64,000 bases of DNA. Source: Gallionella sp. (GTDB lineage: Bacteria > Pseudomonadota > Gammaproteobacteria > Burkholderiales > Gallionellaceae). Of the stretch, positions 1 through 10,956 are shown in pieces. A model generated the notes under the pieces. The model did no database searches, was not told the DNA's origin, and saw nothing but the letters and a program-made list of their open reading frames with translations. The stretch is from assembly GCA_028689145.1 (NCBI GenBank), contig JAQTWT010000001.1:62001-126000 (forward strand), given 5' to 3'. The position numbers and the translations under genes are program-made. Numbering within the stretch: the stretch's first letter is position 1; each line of letters begins with the position of its first letter.

Positions 1-408
1 GATATTCCCTTTGACAAGGGGTTGCTCGGACATTCAGATGCCGACGTGCTGTTGCACGCGATCTGCGATGCGCTGCTCGGCGCGGCGGCGCTGGGCGACA
101 TCGGCAGGCATTTCGCCGATAGCGATGCAAAATTCAAGAACATCGACAGCCGCATCCTGTTGCGTGAAGTTGCGCACCTGATTCGTGAGCAGGGGTTTCG
201 TGTCGGCAATGTGGATGCCACCATCATCGCGCAGGCACCCAAAATGGCGCCGCATATCGCGCAGATGGTGGCGCATATCGCCGCTGACCTGCGCGTGGAG
301 AAGAGTGCCGTCAACGTGAAAGCAACCACCACCGAGCAACTTGGCTACACCGGACGCGGCGAGGGCATCGCGGCTCAGGCGGTGGCATTGCTGCTGGTTG
401 ATAATTGA
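1..408 (+). CDS. ispF: 2-C-methyl-D-erythritol 2,4-cyclodiphosphate synthase, 5'-truncated by window edge
   Basis: Frame open from base 1 ([38 protein letters not shown]), typical IspF motifs. Confidence 0.95.
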   Translation, partial: DIPFDKGLLGHSDADVLLHAICDALLGAAALGDIGRHFADSDAKFKNIDSRILLREVAHLIREQGFRVGNVDATIIAQAPKMAPHIAQMVAHIAADLRVEKSAVNVKATTTEQLGYTGRGEGIAAQAVALLLVDN

Positions 409-1088
409 TGCGCGTACTGGCACTGGATACCTCCACCGAATATTGCTCGGTCGCACTATGGCAGGATGGCACGATTACGGAGCATTGCGAGCTGGTCGGT
501 CAGAAGCATTCCGAGGTGTTGATGGACATGCTCGACACGCTGCTACGCGAAACAGGGGTGAAGCTCGCGCAACTCGACGGCATCGCATTCGGCATGGGAC
601 CGGGTTCGTTCACCGGGGTGCGCATCGCCTGCGGGGTGGTTCAGGGGCTGGCGCTCGGCGCGAGCCTGCCGGTGGTTGGCGTGTGCACTCTGGAAGCATT
701 GGCGGCGGCTTGCGGCAAACCGCGCGTGATTGCCGCGCTGGATGCGCGCATGGGTGAGATATATCATGCCGCGTATGCACAGCAGGATGGCGCATGGGTG
801 GCAGTGAGCGAACCGCGCTTGTGCAAACCTGACGAGGCACCGCCGCTACCGGGCAATGACTGGTTCGGCGCGGGCAGCGGTTTTGCCGCGCACGGCAAGG
901 CGCTGGATGAGCGATATGCCGGACAGTTACAGGGCGTGGATGGCGCTGCCGTACCGCAAGCAGCGGCGATAGCCGCGCTTGGCGCTGCACAATTCTCGCT
1001 CGGGCGCGGCACGGATGCCGCGGAAGCGTTGCCGCTGTATCTGCGCGACAAGGTGGCCCTTAAAACCCACGAACGGGAAGCGCGTTGA
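408..1088 (+). CDS. tsaB: tRNA threonylcarbamoyladenosine biosynthesis protein TsaB
   Basis: [17 protein letters not shown]...GMGPGSFTGVRIACGVVQGLA motifs; follows ispF. Confidence 0.93.
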   Translation: MRVLALDTSTEYCSVALWQDGTITEHCELVGQKHSEVLMDMLDTLLRETGVKLAQLDGIAFGMGPGSFTGVRIACGVVQGLALGASLPVVGVCTLEALAAACGKPRVIAALDARMGEIYHAAYAQQDGAWVAVSEPRLCKPDEAPPLPGNDWFGAGSGFAAHGKALDERYAGQLQGVDGAAVPQAAAIAALGAAQFSLGRGTDAAEALPLYLRDKVALKTHEREAR

Positions 1089-1576
1089 TACGCGCGATGA
1101 CACCGGATGATGTGGATGCGGTGCTGGCCATCGAGCAAGCGGTGCAGGCCTATCCGTGGACGCGCGGAAATTTCAGCGATGCGCTGGCCTGCGGCTATGT
1201 GTGCAGCGTATATGCAGACAACGACGAAATATGCGGCTATGCGGTGATGATGCCGACTGCGGACGATGCAGAATTGCTCAATATCGGCGTAGCGGCAACG
1301 CGGCAACGCAAAGGTACGGGACGCGCCATATTGAATGAGATGCTGGAATATGCGCGCAGCAGGAAAATGCACAAAATATTCCTCGAAGTGCGCCCGTCCA
1401 ATGTCGCCGCCATCGCCCTGTATCGCTGCACCGGTTTCAGCCAGATCGGCATACGGCGCGCTTATTACCGTAATACGAACAGTAACGAAGATGCCGTTAC
1501 AATGGCGTGCGAATTGACTCAACATTCCTCTCTCCCGCGAGCGGGAGAGAGGCTAGGAGAGAGGGCAAATGGATAG
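1085..1576 (+). CDS. rimI: ribosomal protein S18-alanine N-acetyltransferase; C-terminal ~16 aa encoded by an intergenic-type repeat
   Basis: GNAT motifs (NIGVAATRQRKGTGRAILNEML, EVRPSNVAAIALYRCTGF); adjacent to tsaB. Confidence 0.9.
   Translation: MIRAMTPDDVDAVLAIEQAVQAYPWTRGNFSDALACGYVCSVYADNDEICGYAVMMPTADDAELLNIGVAATRQRKGTGRAILNEMLEYARSRKMHKIFLEVRPSNVAAIALYRCTGFSQIGIRRAYYRNTNSNEDAVTMACELTQHSSLPRAGERLGERANG
1527..1565. repeat. CTCTCCCGC-GCGGGAGAG palindromic repeat overlapping the 3' end of rimI
   Basis: cctctctcccgcgagcgggagagaggctaggagagaggg; same family at 32127 and 33871. Confidence 0.8.
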
Positions 1577-2336
1577 GAACGAAGCGGTACTGCGCGAATT
1601 GAACCTGTATCCGCAATGGGTACGGCGGAATCAGCCTGCGCCGGTTGCGAAGGAACAGCCTACACCTGAAAAACTTCTGGCCGTTCGCCCTGAGCCTGTC
1701 GAAGCAAGTAGGTTGGGTGGAGGCAAAGCCGATACCCAACAATCAGCGATGGGTATCGCTACGCTCAACCCATCCTACACAGGTTCACTGAATTGGAACG
1801 AATTGAAACAACAGGTGCGCGATTGCACTGCCTGCAAGCTGCGTGCCGGTTGCACGCAGACGGTGTTCGGCACAGGCGACGAACAAGCCGAGTGGCTGTT
1901 CGTCGGCGAAGGCCCGGGGGCGGACGAAGATGCACAGGGCGAGCCGTTCGTCGGGCAGGCGGGCAAGCTGCTCGACAACATGCTGCAGGCAATTAAACTC
2001 CGGCGCGGCAAAAATGTTTATATCGCCAATATCGTCAAATGCCGTCCGCCCGGCAACCGCACGCCGGAAGCCGACGAGATCGCGACCTGTCTGCCGTATC
2101 TGCAACGCCAGATCAAATTGATCAAACCCAAGCTCATCGTCGCACTGGGCAAAACTGCCGCCACCGCGCTGCTGGGGCGCGACGCGACGCTGGGCTCGTT
2201 GCGCGGCACATTGCACGACTACCTGGGCACGCCGCTGCTGATCACCTACCACCCGGCCTATTTGCTGCGCAGCCCGATGGAGAAAGCCAAGGCCTGGCAG
2301 GATTTGTGTCTGGCTGTGAGTACGATGGACAGGTAG
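1569..2336 (+). CDS. uracil-DNA glycosylase, family 4 type, with repeat-encoded N-terminal linker
   Basis: [79 protein letters not shown]. Confidence 0.93.
   Translation: MDRNEAVLRELNLYPQWVRRNQPAPVAKEQPTPEKLLAVRPEPVEASRLGGGKADTQQSAMGIATLNPSYTGSLNWNELKQQVRDCTACKLRAGCTQTVFGTGDEQAEWLFVGEGPGADEDAQGEPFVGQAGKLLDNMLQAIKLRRGKNVYIANIVKCRPPGNRTPEADEIATCLPYLQRQIKLIKPKLIVALGKTAATALLGRDATLGSLRGTLHDYLGTPLLITYHPAYLLRSPMEKAKAWQDLCLAVSTMDR
1683..1778. repeat. GTTCGCCCTGAGCCTGTCGAAG motif plus GTAGGTTGGGT...CAACCCATCCTAC palindromic element inside the UDG ORF
   Basis: Inverted arms gtaggttgggt (1708) / caacccatcctac (ends 1778). Confidence 0.8.
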
Positions 2337-2345
2337 GGCTATAAT

Positions 2346-2530
2346 CCCTAACGGGCATGGCAAGTTGCCGCCCCTGATAATGAAACATGCCGTGCCCGTT
2401 TCCCCCTATCCAACTTTCCCCCGCAAGCGGGATAACCAATGACTTGGTTGGCGTTGTTTGCTAACCTAGTCGGATGGCTAGTTGTTTCACCCAGAAAGGG
2501 CAAACGAATCGCTACGCGAGTTTCACGTTA
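2346..2530. repeat. modular intergenic repeat, copy A
   Basis: Outer parts match the reverse complement of 15807-15928; central part matches the reverse complement of 16521-16655. Confidence 0.85.
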
Positions 2531-2562
2531 ATTGAGCGCATTTCAACGCATCAGATCAAATC

Positions 2563-3810
2563 ATGCCAAACCTGCTTCGCGGTAAATTCAATTGGTTGGC
2601 GGCTATCTCGGTAGCGGCGGCTGTGCTGGTCAGCGCATTGCTGTACACCCAATACGGGCAAACCAAACCGGGTATCAAAATTGGCGTGCTGCATTCGCTG
2701 ACCGGTACGATGGCGGCCAGCGAAACCCCGCTGGTGGATGCGCTGCGGCTGGCGGTGGAAGAAGCGAACCAGTCGGGAGGATTGAACGGCCAGCAGATCG
2801 AAATGATTGTTGAGGACTGCCGTTCCGATGCCGCGTACTGCGCACAACAGGCCGAGAAGTTAATCATGCAAGATAAAGTGCAGGCCTTGTTCGGTTGCTG
2901 GACATCCGCCTGCCGCAAGGCGGTCAAAAGCGTCGTCGGGAAGCACCATCACCTGCTGTTCTACCCGCTGCAGTATGAAGGGCTGGAACAATCGCCCGAC
3001 ATCATCTACACCGGCGCGGCACCCAACCAGCAAATCATTCCGATGGCATTATGGGCATTGCAGCATCAGGGCAAACGCTTTTTCCTGATCGGTTCGGATT
3101 ATATCTTTCCGCGCACCGCCAACCTGATGGTCAAGGACGTGTTGCTGGCGCAAGGCGGAAAACTGCTTGGCGAGCATTATGTACCGCTGGGTGCCAGCAA
3201 TATGACTAATATAGTGAAGGAAATTGCCGCGCAGCGTCCCGATTTTGTATTGAACACCCTGAACGGCGACAGCAACCTGCACTTCTTTCGCGCGCTGCAC
3301 AATGCGGGCATCAGCGCGGCAAACGTGCCGGTGTTTTCCACCAGTGTCGCGGAAACCGGATTAGCCGCAATAGGCGTTGACCTGACAAACGGGCATTACG
3401 CGGCGTGGAATTACTTTCAGAGTCTGGATAATGCCGTTAACAATGCCTTTGTCGCGCGTTTTAAACGGCGCTTCGGCAAGGATCGCGTGCTGGACGACCC
3501 GATGGAGGCTTCCTATATCGGTGTGAAGCTTTGGGTGGATACGGTTCGCAGTCAGGGCTCAACCGATCTGGCGCTAATCAAGACCACACTGGCGCAGCAG
3601 ACCCTGCTTGCCCCGGAGGGGATTGTGGCGGTTGATTACGACACCCGGCATCTGTGGAAGAAGGCGTATATCGGCAAAGCACGCGCCGACGGACAGTTTG
3701 AAATCGTCTGGCAATCCGAACAACCAATCCACCCCGCACCGTTCCCGTTTTACCGCAGCCGTGCGGAATGGCTGGCGATGCAGCAAACGCTGCCGGGAGT
3801 GCAGCCATGA
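2563..3810 (+). CDS. periplasmic substrate-binding protein, urea/amide (UrtA/AmiC/FmdD-like) family
   Basis: [52 protein letters not shown]...; N-terminal hydrophobic segment. Confidence 0.87.
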   Translation: MPNLLRGKFNWLAAISVAAAVLVSALLYTQYGQTKPGIKIGVLHSLTGTMAASETPLVDALRLAVEEANQSGGLNGQQIEMIVEDCRSDAAYCAQQAEKLIMQDKVQALFGCWTSACRKAVKSVVGKHHHLLFYPLQYEGLEQSPDIIYTGAAPNQQIIPMALWALQHQGKRFFLIGSDYIFPRTANLMVKDVLLAQGGKLLGEHYVPLGASNMTNIVKEIAAQRPDFVLNTLNGDSNLHFFRALHNAGISAANVPVFSTSVAETGLAAIGVDLTNGHYAAWNYFQSLDNAVNNAFVARFKRRFGKDRVLDDPMEASYIGVKLWVDTVRSQGSTDLALIKTTLAQQTLLAPEGIVAVDYDTRHLWKKAYIGKARADGQFEIVWQSEQPIHPAPFPFYRSRAEWLAMQQTLPGVQP

Positions 3811-6800
3811 ACCTGAGTTCGGGCATAAAAGGTATATCTCTCGCATGGCGCATGGTGCTATGGTTCATCGTCATTGCGCTGCTGCCGTTGGCCTTGTTCG
3901 GTTATTTCAGTTTGAAACAAAACGAAGACTCATTGCGCATCGAGACACTGGGCAGAATGTCGCGTTTGGCAGACAAGAAAACGCTGGAAATCAAAACTTA
4001 TCTGGCTGAACGGCGGCAAGATGTGCAGTTATTGGCACGCAGCAATCTGGCGGATCAGGCTATTTTGGAGTTATCCCGCGCCTACCGGCTTCATCATCCT
4101 AACTCGGCGGCATACCGCAAGACAACAGAACGGTTTGACAAGAATTTGGGTGCTTATATCGGCGATGGCGAAAATTCGCTGTTTTACGACGTATTCCTGA
4201 TCACGCCGCTGGGCGAAATTATTTACACCAACAAGCATGAGCCTGATTTCCAGACCAATCTGATCAACGGTCCTTATCACGATTCACAGCTGGCCAAGCT
4301 ATTCCGCGAATCGCGCATGACTCTGGAAAGCGGAATTTCCGATTTTGAGTATTATGCGCCTTCCAACGCGCCCGCCGCATTTGTCAGCGCGCCGATCCTG
4401 CGCGATGGCGAATTGCTCGGGGTCCTTGCCTTCCAGCTTGATGCGCAGCGAATCTATCAGGTAGCGACGGACAGCACCGGTTTGGGTGTAACCGGAGAAA
4501 CCGTACTCGCAAAACCAATCAGCATTGACACAGCGGTGTTCATTGCACCACTCAGGCGCGACCCGCAAGCCGCCATGCAGCGCAAGCTAGACTTGAATTC
4601 GAGCGCGGTTCCGATGCGCAAGGCATTGACAGGACAACGCGGCAGCGGCGTAGAAATAGACTACAGCGGCAAGCAAGTCGTAGCCGCATGGCGCTACCTG
4701 CCGGAGTTGCGCTGGGGAATGGTGGTCAAGATGGATGCCGACGAGGCATTCGCACCCATTTATCAGCAACGCAAAGCCCTCTTGAATGTATTGCTGGCAT
4801 TGGCCGTATTGGGCGGCTCTATCGCGTTTTATGTTGGCCGCAGAATGGTCATGCGGCTCAAGAATTTCACGCAGAATGCCGACAAAATTGCCCAGGGCGA
4901 CTTGAGCACACGTGTCAACGAATCCGGCGCGGATGAGATCAGTGCGCTGGCACGTTCATTCAACAGCATGACCGGAAGCCTGCAGACGCTGTACCGCACG
5001 CTGGAATATCGCATCGATGAGCGCACCCGCGACCTGCATGTGAGCAATAAGCTGTTGCAACAGGAAATCGTCGAGCGCGAGCAAATCGACAGGGCGTTGC
5101 AGGAAAGCCGGCAACAGGCATTGAACGCCCTCGAAGAATTACGCCACCAGAAATTTGCGTTGGATCAACACGCCATCGTTGCAACGACCGATGTGCGGGG
5201 GACGATCACCTACGTTAACGAGAAATTCTGCGAAATCAGCGGTTACTCGCAGCAGGAGTTGATCGGCCAGAATCACCGCATACTCAATTCCGGCACACAC
5301 CCGGCAGATTTTTTTCCAGGCATGTATCGCACCATTGCCGCGGGAAAGGTGTGGCATGGCGAAATATGCAACCGCGCCAAGGGAGGTAATCTGTACTGGG
5401 TGTTGACGACTATCGTTCCTTATCTGGACAACAACGGCAAACCGGCGCAATACATTGCAATTCGTACCGACATCACAGAACGCAAGAAATATGAACATAT
5501 CTTGCAGATGCACAAAAAAGTGCTTGATGTTACCCAGGATGGCTTCTGGATGACTGATAGGCAGGGTAATTTGCAGATAGTGAACCAGGCTTATGCCGAT
5601 ATTTCCGGCTATTCCATGGAGGAACTGGTGCATATGCATATCAGCCAGCTGGAAGCCAAAGAAAAATCCACCGATGAAGTCAATGCGCATATCGACAAAA
5701 TTATTGCCCGTGGCTCGGAACAGTTTGAGACCCGTCATCGCCACAAAGACGGGCATGAGATAGACATCGAAATCACCGCCAGTTTTTTACCGGAATCGCA
5801 GCAGTTTGCCGTATTCGCGCGCGACATTACCGAGCGCAAAAAGGCCGAAGATGCATTGCGCGTGGCGGCGGCAACCTTTGAGACCCATGAAGCGATTTTG
5901 ATCACCGATACCAACGCGAATATCATCCGCGTCAACCAGGCGTTTCAGGATATCACCGGCTTTAGCTCTGAAGAGGTGCTCGGCAAAAATCCGCGCATTC
6001 TCAATTCCGGCCGACAAGACAAGGCTTTCTATGCGGCAATGTGGCAGCAGTTGCTGAATACCGGTTCCTGGTCCGGTGAGATGTGGGACCGGCGCAAGAG
6101 CGGACAGGTTTATCCGAAATGGCTAACCATCACTGCCGTAAAAAATGAACAGGGCGAAACCACCGGATATGTCGCCATTTTCAGCGACATCACCGCGCGC
6201 AAGCAGGCGGAGGAAGAAATCCACAATCTGGCGTTCTATGACGCACTGACCAAATTGCCCAACCGGCGTTTGCTGCTGGATCGTTTCCGCCTGGCGCTAT
6301 CGGTGTCGGCACGCAGCCAACATTACGGCGCGGTGCTGTTCCTCGACATGGACAAGTTCAAGACGCTCAACGACACGCTGGGACACGATTATGGCGACCT
6401 ATTGCTGATCGAGGTAGCGGCACGCATCCAGTCCTGTGTGCGCGAGGTGGATACTGTAGCGCGGCTCGGCGGCGATGAGTTTGTAGTACTGCTTGAGGAG
6501 GTCGATAGTGACGCGGAACAGGCCTCGCAGAAAGTCGCTTTGATCGCCGAGAAAATACGCACTGTCCTGTCCGCAGCTTACCAAATCAAGAAGCACGAGC
6601 ATCACAGTTCGCCGAGTATCGGCGTATGCCTGTATCGCGGCAATACGGAATCGGTGGATGCCTTGCTTAAACACGCCGATCTGGCAATGTATCAAGCCAA
6701 GGATTCGGGCAGAAATGCGGTGCGCTTCTTCGACCCCGCCATGCAGCACGCAGTGGAAACTCGCGCCGCGCTGGAAGCCGATTTGCGCCATGCCGTTCCC

Positions 6801-7532
6801 GACTATCAATTGCGTTTGTATTACCAGATTCAGGTGGATAACGAACATCGCCCGCTGGGCGCGGAAGCACTGGTGCGCTGGGCGCATCCAAAGCGCGGCA
6901 TGGTTTCTCCCGCACAATTCATCCCCGTCGCGGAAGAGAGCTCGCTGATTCTGGAGGTGGGGCATTGGGTACTCGAAACCGCCTGCCATCAGCTGGCGCA
7001 ATGGAGCAAACGCGAACAAACACGCGATCTGGTGCTGGCCGTCAACGTCAGCGCGCAGCAATTCAGCAAGCACGACTTTGTGGAAAATGTGGCCGCAGTA
7101 ATTCGTGTGCATCAGGTCGATGCAACACGCCTGAAACTGGAGCTTACCGAAAGCGTGGTATTGACCGATGTCGCCGATATCGTGGCGAAAATGCACGCGC
7201 TAAAAGCCCTCGGAATCAAATTATCACTGGACGATTTCGGCACCGGTTATTCGTCGCTGTCCTATTTGAAACAGCTGCCGCTGGACCAACTCAAAGTAGA
7301 CCAGAGCTTCGTGCGTGATATAGCCACCGACCCCAACGATGCGGTAATGGTGCAAACCATCATCGGCATGGCAAAAAACTTCCATTTAAACGTAATCGCC
7401 GAAGGTGTTGAAACTACAGCACAGCTGGATTTCCTCAAGCAAAACGGCTGCATGGCGTATCAGGGTTATCTGTTCGGCAGACCGGTACCGATTGAAGAGT
7501 TTGAAGCATTGCTGGGTGAGGGCAACTCATGA
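3807..7532 (+). CDS. membrane-anchored cache/HAMP/multi-PAS diguanylate cyclase/phosphodiesterase (GGDEF-EAL)
   Basis: TM segments, HAMP, three PAS-type repeats, [37 protein letters not shown]; start overlaps the upstream SBP stop. Confidence 0.93.
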   Translation: MNLSSGIKGISLAWRMVLWFIVIALLPLALFGYFSLKQNEDSLRIETLGRMSRLADKKTLEIKTYLAERRQDVQLLARSNLADQAILELSRAYRLHHPNSAAYRKTTERFDKNLGAYIGDGENSLFYDVFLITPLGEIIYTNKHEPDFQTNLINGPYHDSQLAKLFRESRMTLESGISDFEYYAPSNAPAAFVSAPILRDGELLGVLAFQLDAQRIYQVATDSTGLGVTGETVLAKPISIDTAVFIAPLRRDPQAAMQRKLDLNSSAVPMRKALTGQRGSGVEIDYSGKQVVAAWRYLPELRWGMVVKMDADEAFAPIYQQRKALLNVLLALAVLGGSIAFYVGRRMVMRLKNFTQNADKIAQGDLSTRVNESGADEISALARSFNSMTGSLQTLYRTLEYRIDERTRDLHVSNKLLQQEIVEREQIDRALQESRQQALNALEELRHQKFALDQHAIVATTDVRGTITYVNEKFCEISGYSQQELIGQNHRILNSGTHPADFFPGMYRTIAAGKVWHGEICNRAKGGNLYWVLTTIVPYLDNNGKPAQYIAIRTDITERKKYEHILQMHKKVLDVTQDGFWMTDRQGNLQIVNQAYADISGYSMEELVHMHISQLEAKEKSTDEVNAHIDKIIARGSEQFETRHRHKDGHEIDIEITASFLPESQQFAVFARDITERKKAEDALRVAAATFETHEAILITDTNANIIRVNQAFQDITGFSSEEVLGKNPRILNSGRQDKAFYAAMWQQLLNTGSWSGEMWDRRKSGQVYPKWLTITAVKNEQGETTGYVAIFSDITARKQAEEEIHNLAFYDALTKLPNRRLLLDRFRLALSVSARSQHYGAVLFLDMDKFKTLNDTLGHDYGDLLLIEVAARIQSCVREVDTVARLGGDEFVVLLEEVDSDAEQASQKVALIAEKIRTVLSAAYQIKKHEHHSSPSIGVCLYRGNTESVDALLKHADLAMYQAKDSGRNAVRFFDPAMQHAVETRAALEADLRHAVPDYQLRLYYQIQVDNEHRPLGAEALVRWAHPKRGMVSPAQFIPVAEESSLILEVGHWVLETACHQLAQWSKREQTRDLVLAVNVSAQQFSKHDFVENVAAVIRVHQVDATRLKLELTESVVLTDVADIVAKMHALKALGIKLSLDDFGTGYSSLSYLKQLPLDQLKVDQSFVRDIATDPNDAVMVQTIIGMAKNFHLNVIAEGVETTAQLDFLKQNGCMAYQGYLFGRPVPIEEFEALLGEGNS

Positions 7533-7536
7533 ATTA

Positions 7537-7583
7537 CCCCTACACCCTAATTAAACCGTAGGGGCGATTCACGAATCGCCCGT
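7537..7583. repeat. CCCCTAC...GTAGGGGCGATTCACGAATCGCCC palindromic element between convergent genes
   Basis: cccctac/gtagggg inverted pair followed by gggcgattcacgaatcgccc. Confidence 0.7.
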
Positions 7584-7596
7584 TTGGAATTTGTTC

Positions 7597-8814
7597 CTAC
7601 CTGTCCTGGTCGTGTCCGTGTCTTTTGTACAGCGCTGCCATGATGCCGGACAACAACAAACCGAATACCAGAATGATGAAGTAAATGCTGAAATCGAGTT
7701 TCTGCATCACGGCATACAGCCCCAGCATGACAAATATACTCAGATTCTCGTTGAAATTTTGTACTGCGATTGAGCGCCCTGCTCCCATCAGCAGGTGGCC
7801 GCGATGTTGCAGCAACGCGTTCATCGGCACCACGAAATAGCCGCCCATCGCGCCTATCGCAATCAGCAGCAAAATTGCCAGCGTGCTGTTGGTGACGGGA
7901 ATCAACATCAGCACGGTGACCCCCATCGCGATACCAACCGGCAAGACCTTCACCGAATGCTCCAGCTTGATAAATTTCGCCGCCAGCACCGAGCCGATGG
8001 CGATACCGATTGCCACCCAGGCGGTAAGCTTGGCAGCTTCCCCTATGTCGTAATTCAGTGCAACGGCTGCCCAGCCGATGATCAACAGCCGCAGCGTCGC
8101 TCCCGCACCCCAGAACAGTGTGGTAACCGCCAGAGAAACCTGCCCGAGCGGATCTTTCCACAGCAGTTTGAAGCAGTGCCAGAAATCTCTGGTCAGAAAT
8201 ACCGGACTGCGGCTAAGTGCCTTGTGGTCGATCGCTACACGCGGGATATATAAGTTGAAGATCGCGGCAAGGATGTAGATCAGCACGATGAAAGCGATAG
8301 CCAGTTCCGCGATGCTGCCGACCAGCGGAATATCCAGTGTTTGCAGCAGCGGTCCGATAATTTTCGGGCTGATGAGCATGCCGCCCACCAGCGCGCCAAG
8401 CACGATGGCGGCAACCGTAAGCCCTTCCATCCAGCTATTCGCCTTGACCAGCTGACTGGGGGGGAGATATTCGGTGAGAATACCGTATTTTGCGGGCGAA
8501 TAAGCTGCGGCACCCAGACCGACCAAGCCGTAAGCAATCAATGGGTGAACGCCCACCAGCATGGCGATGCAACCGAACAGCTTGATAATATTGCTGATGA
8601 ACATCACCCGCCCTTTGGGCAATGAATCTGCAAAGGCACCAACGAACGGTGCCAGCACGATATATGAAACGATAAAACCCTGCTGCAATATCGGCGTATG
8701 CCAGGCTGGAGAGTTCAAATCCGCAAGCAAGGCGATCGCGGCGAACAGCAGTGCGTTATCGGCGAGCGCGGAGAGGAATTGCGCCGCAAGGATGATGTAA
8801 AAACCGAGATTCAT
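7597..8814 (-). CDS. lplT: lysophospholipid transporter LplT (MFS)
   Basis: MNLGFYIILAAQFLSALADNALLFAAIALL...; LplT-like MFS, multiple TM helices. Confidence 0.9.
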   Translation of the reverse strand: MNLGFYIILAAQFLSALADNALLFAAIALLADLNSPAWHTPILQQGFIVSYIVLAPFVGAFADSLPKGRVMFISNIIKLFGCIAMLVGVHPLIAYGLVGLGAAAYSPAKYGILTEYLPPSQLVKANSWMEGLTVAAIVLGALVGGMLISPKIIGPLLQTLDIPLVGSIAELAIAFIVLIYILAAIFNLYIPRVAIDHKALSRSPVFLTRDFWHCFKLLWKDPLGQVSLAVTTLFWGAGATLRLLIIGWAAVALNYDIGEAAKLTAWVAIGIAIGSVLAAKFIKLEHSVKVLPVGIAMGVTVLMLIPVTNSTLAILLLIAIGAMGGYFVVPMNALLQHRGHLLMGAGRSIAVQNFNENLSIFVMLGLYAVMQKLDFSIYFIILVFGLLLSGIMAALYKRHGHDQDR

Positions 8815-8925
8815 TCAACCAGAGTAACAACGGGGATTATTTTTGGCAGGCTGTTTTATATCACGAAAGCACAGCCCCTGCTATCATTCGTGCCTATCAA
8901 AAATTCTTGCGTCTAGACAACTTTC

Positions 8926-9987
8926 ATGCATCGCCCCATACAAGCCCATATCAATTTGAGCGCACTGGAGAACAACCTTCAGGCGGCTCGCCGCCGCACA
9001 GCCGCGCGCATCATGGCGGTAATCAAAGCGAACGGTTACGGGCACGGCTTGAGCAGAGTCGCCGAGGCATTATCCGCCGCGGACGGTTTTGCGCTGCTGG
9101 ACATTCAGGATGCGGTGCAATTGCGCGAGGCGGGCTTCCGCCAGCAGATATTGCTGCTGGAAGGATTCTTCGACGCGGAAGATCTGGCGCTGGCCGCCGA
9201 ATATGATTTGGCATGTGTAATCCACAGCGCGGAACAGCTTGCGTTGCTGGATGCCTACCCGAAACGCAACACGCTGGATGTCTGGCTTAAAGTCAACAGC
9301 GGCATGAATCGTCTGGGTTTTACGCCGCCGCAAGTGGCGCAGGTGATGGAACAACTGCGCCGCCATCGCGCGGTACGCGAGATCACCCTGATGACCCATT
9401 TCGCCAATGCCGACGAGGCGCGCGGTGTGGCAGAACCGCTGGCGCTATTCACCCAACTGGCCGCATCGTATAAAATGCCGCGCAGTCTGGCGAATTCGGC
9501 GGCACTGTTGCGCTATCCCGAAACGCACGGCGACTGGGTGCGCCCCGGCCTGATGCTGTATGGCGCTTCGCCCTTCGCAGATGTCGGCGCGCAACAACTT
9601 GGACTGAAACCGGCGATGACCCTGCGCAGCCGCATCATCGCCGTGCAGGAATTGCGTGCCGGGGACGAGATCGGTTACGGCGCGCTATTCCGCGCCGAAC
9701 ACCCGATGCGTATCGGCATCGTCGCCTGCGGTTATGCCGACGGTTATCCGCGCCATGCGCCGAACGGCACGCCGATACTGGTGGACGGGCAACACACCCA
9801 AACGCTGGGGCGTGTCTCGATGGATATGCTGTTTGCGGACTTGAGCAAGCTACCGCAAGCCGGTGTAGGTAGCGCGGTGACACTGTGGGGTGACGGCCTG
9901 CCGATCGAAGAAGTGGCGCGTGCTGCCGGAACAGCCAGTTATGAATTGATGTGCGCATTGACCGCACGAGTACCGGTTGTAATTTGA
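8926..9987 (+). CDS. alr: alanine racemase
   Basis: IMAVIKANGYGHGLSRVAEAL PLP motif; VKVNSGMNRLGF-like; VSMDMLFADLS. Confidence 0.95.
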   Translation: MHRPIQAHINLSALENNLQAARRRTAARIMAVIKANGYGHGLSRVAEALSAADGFALLDIQDAVQLREAGFRQQILLLEGFFDAEDLALAAEYDLACVIHSAEQLALLDAYPKRNTLDVWLKVNSGMNRLGFTPPQVAQVMEQLRRHRAVREITLMTHFANADEARGVAEPLALFTQLAASYKMPRSLANSAALLRYPETHGDWVRPGLMLYGASPFADVGAQQLGLKPAMTLRSRIIAVQELRAGDEIGYGALFRAEHPMRIGIVACGYADGYPRHAPNGTPILVDGQHTQTLGRVSMDMLFADLSKLPQAGVGSAVTLWGDGLPIEEVARAAGTASYELMCALTARVPVVI

Positions 9988-10006
9988 ACTAACGGAGAAA
10001 ATAAAT

Positions 10007-10867
10007 ATGTTGGGTATTATCGGCGGCAGCGGCGTTTACAACATCGAGGGACTGGAGAACACCCGCTGGGTGAAGGCGACATCCTCATTCGGCGAACCGT
10101 CGGACGAGGTCTTGGTCGGCGAACTGGCGGGACAATCCATCGCCTTCCTGCCGCGCCATGGCAGAGGACACCGCATCCCGCCGTCAGACATCAACTTCCG
10201 CGCCAACATCGACGCGCTCAAACGCCTCGGCGTGACGGACATTGTTTCGGTCAGCGCGGTGGGTTCGTTGCGCGAACATCTGGCCCCCGGCACTTTCGTC
10301 ATCGTCGACCAGTTCATCGACCGCACCTTCGCACGCGAAAAGAGTTTCTTCGGCAACGGACTGGTCGCGCATGTCTCGATGGCTCATCCGGTGTGCCACC
10401 GTCTCGGTGACCATCTGTTTGCGGCGGCGCAGCAGATCGAGATTCCGGTGTTGCGCGGCGGCACCTATCTGGTGATGGAGGGGCCGCAATTCTCCAGCCT
10501 CGCGGAATCGGAACTGTACCGCTCGTGGAATTGCGACGTGATCGGCATGACCAACATGCCGGAAGCCAAGCTCGCGCGCGAAGCCGAGATCTGCTACGCC
10601 ACCGTCGCGATGGTGACAGATTACGACTGCTGGCATCCCAACCACGACAGCGTGACGGTGGACGCGATCGTGAAAGTGCTGCTGGCGAACGCCGACAAGG
10701 CGCGCGCGCTGGTAAAGAGCGTCGCGCCGCGCGTGCACGGCGATGCGGCAGGCTGTCAATGCGGCTGCCGCAGCGCGCTGCAATACGCCATCCTGACCGC
10801 ACCGGAAGCGCGCGATCCAGCGATGCTGCAAAAATTGTCCGCCGTAGCCGGGCGCATATTGAAATAA
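10007..10867 (+). CDS. mtnP: S-methyl-5'-thioadenosine phosphorylase
   Basis: LGIIGGSGVYNIEGLENTRWV; FLPRHGRGHRIPPSDINFRANI; GMTNMPEAKLAREAEICYATVAMVTDYDCWH. Confidence 0.93.
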   Translation: MLGIIGGSGVYNIEGLENTRWVKATSSFGEPSDEVLVGELAGQSIAFLPRHGRGHRIPPSDINFRANIDALKRLGVTDIVSVSAVGSLREHLAPGTFVIVDQFIDRTFAREKSFFGNGLVAHVSMAHPVCHRLGDHLFAAAQQIEIPVLRGGTYLVMEGPQFSSLAESELYRSWNCDVIGMTNMPEAKLAREAEICYATVAMVTDYDCWHPNHDSVTVDAIVKVLLANADKARALVKSVAPRVHGDAAGCQCGCRSALQYAILTAPEARDPAMLQKLSAVAGRILK

Positions 10868-10946
10868 CCGGAAAGTGGGAAGTAGGTAGTGGCAAGTGGG
10901 AAAACCGCTGCTCCACCCACTCCCCACTTCCTACTCACCACTAACC
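10868..10946. repeat. AAGTGGGAAGTAGGTAGTGG...CCACTTCCTACTCACCACT imperfect palindromic repeat
   Basis: Imperfect inverted arms between mtnP and apt. Confidence 0.65.
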
Positions 10947-10956
10947 AGGAGTTCTT

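Noticed and set aside
6399-7196. 265-aa ORF antisense to the GGDEF-EAL gene
   Set aside because: Opposite conserved GGDEF/EAL coding sequence; no family motifs.
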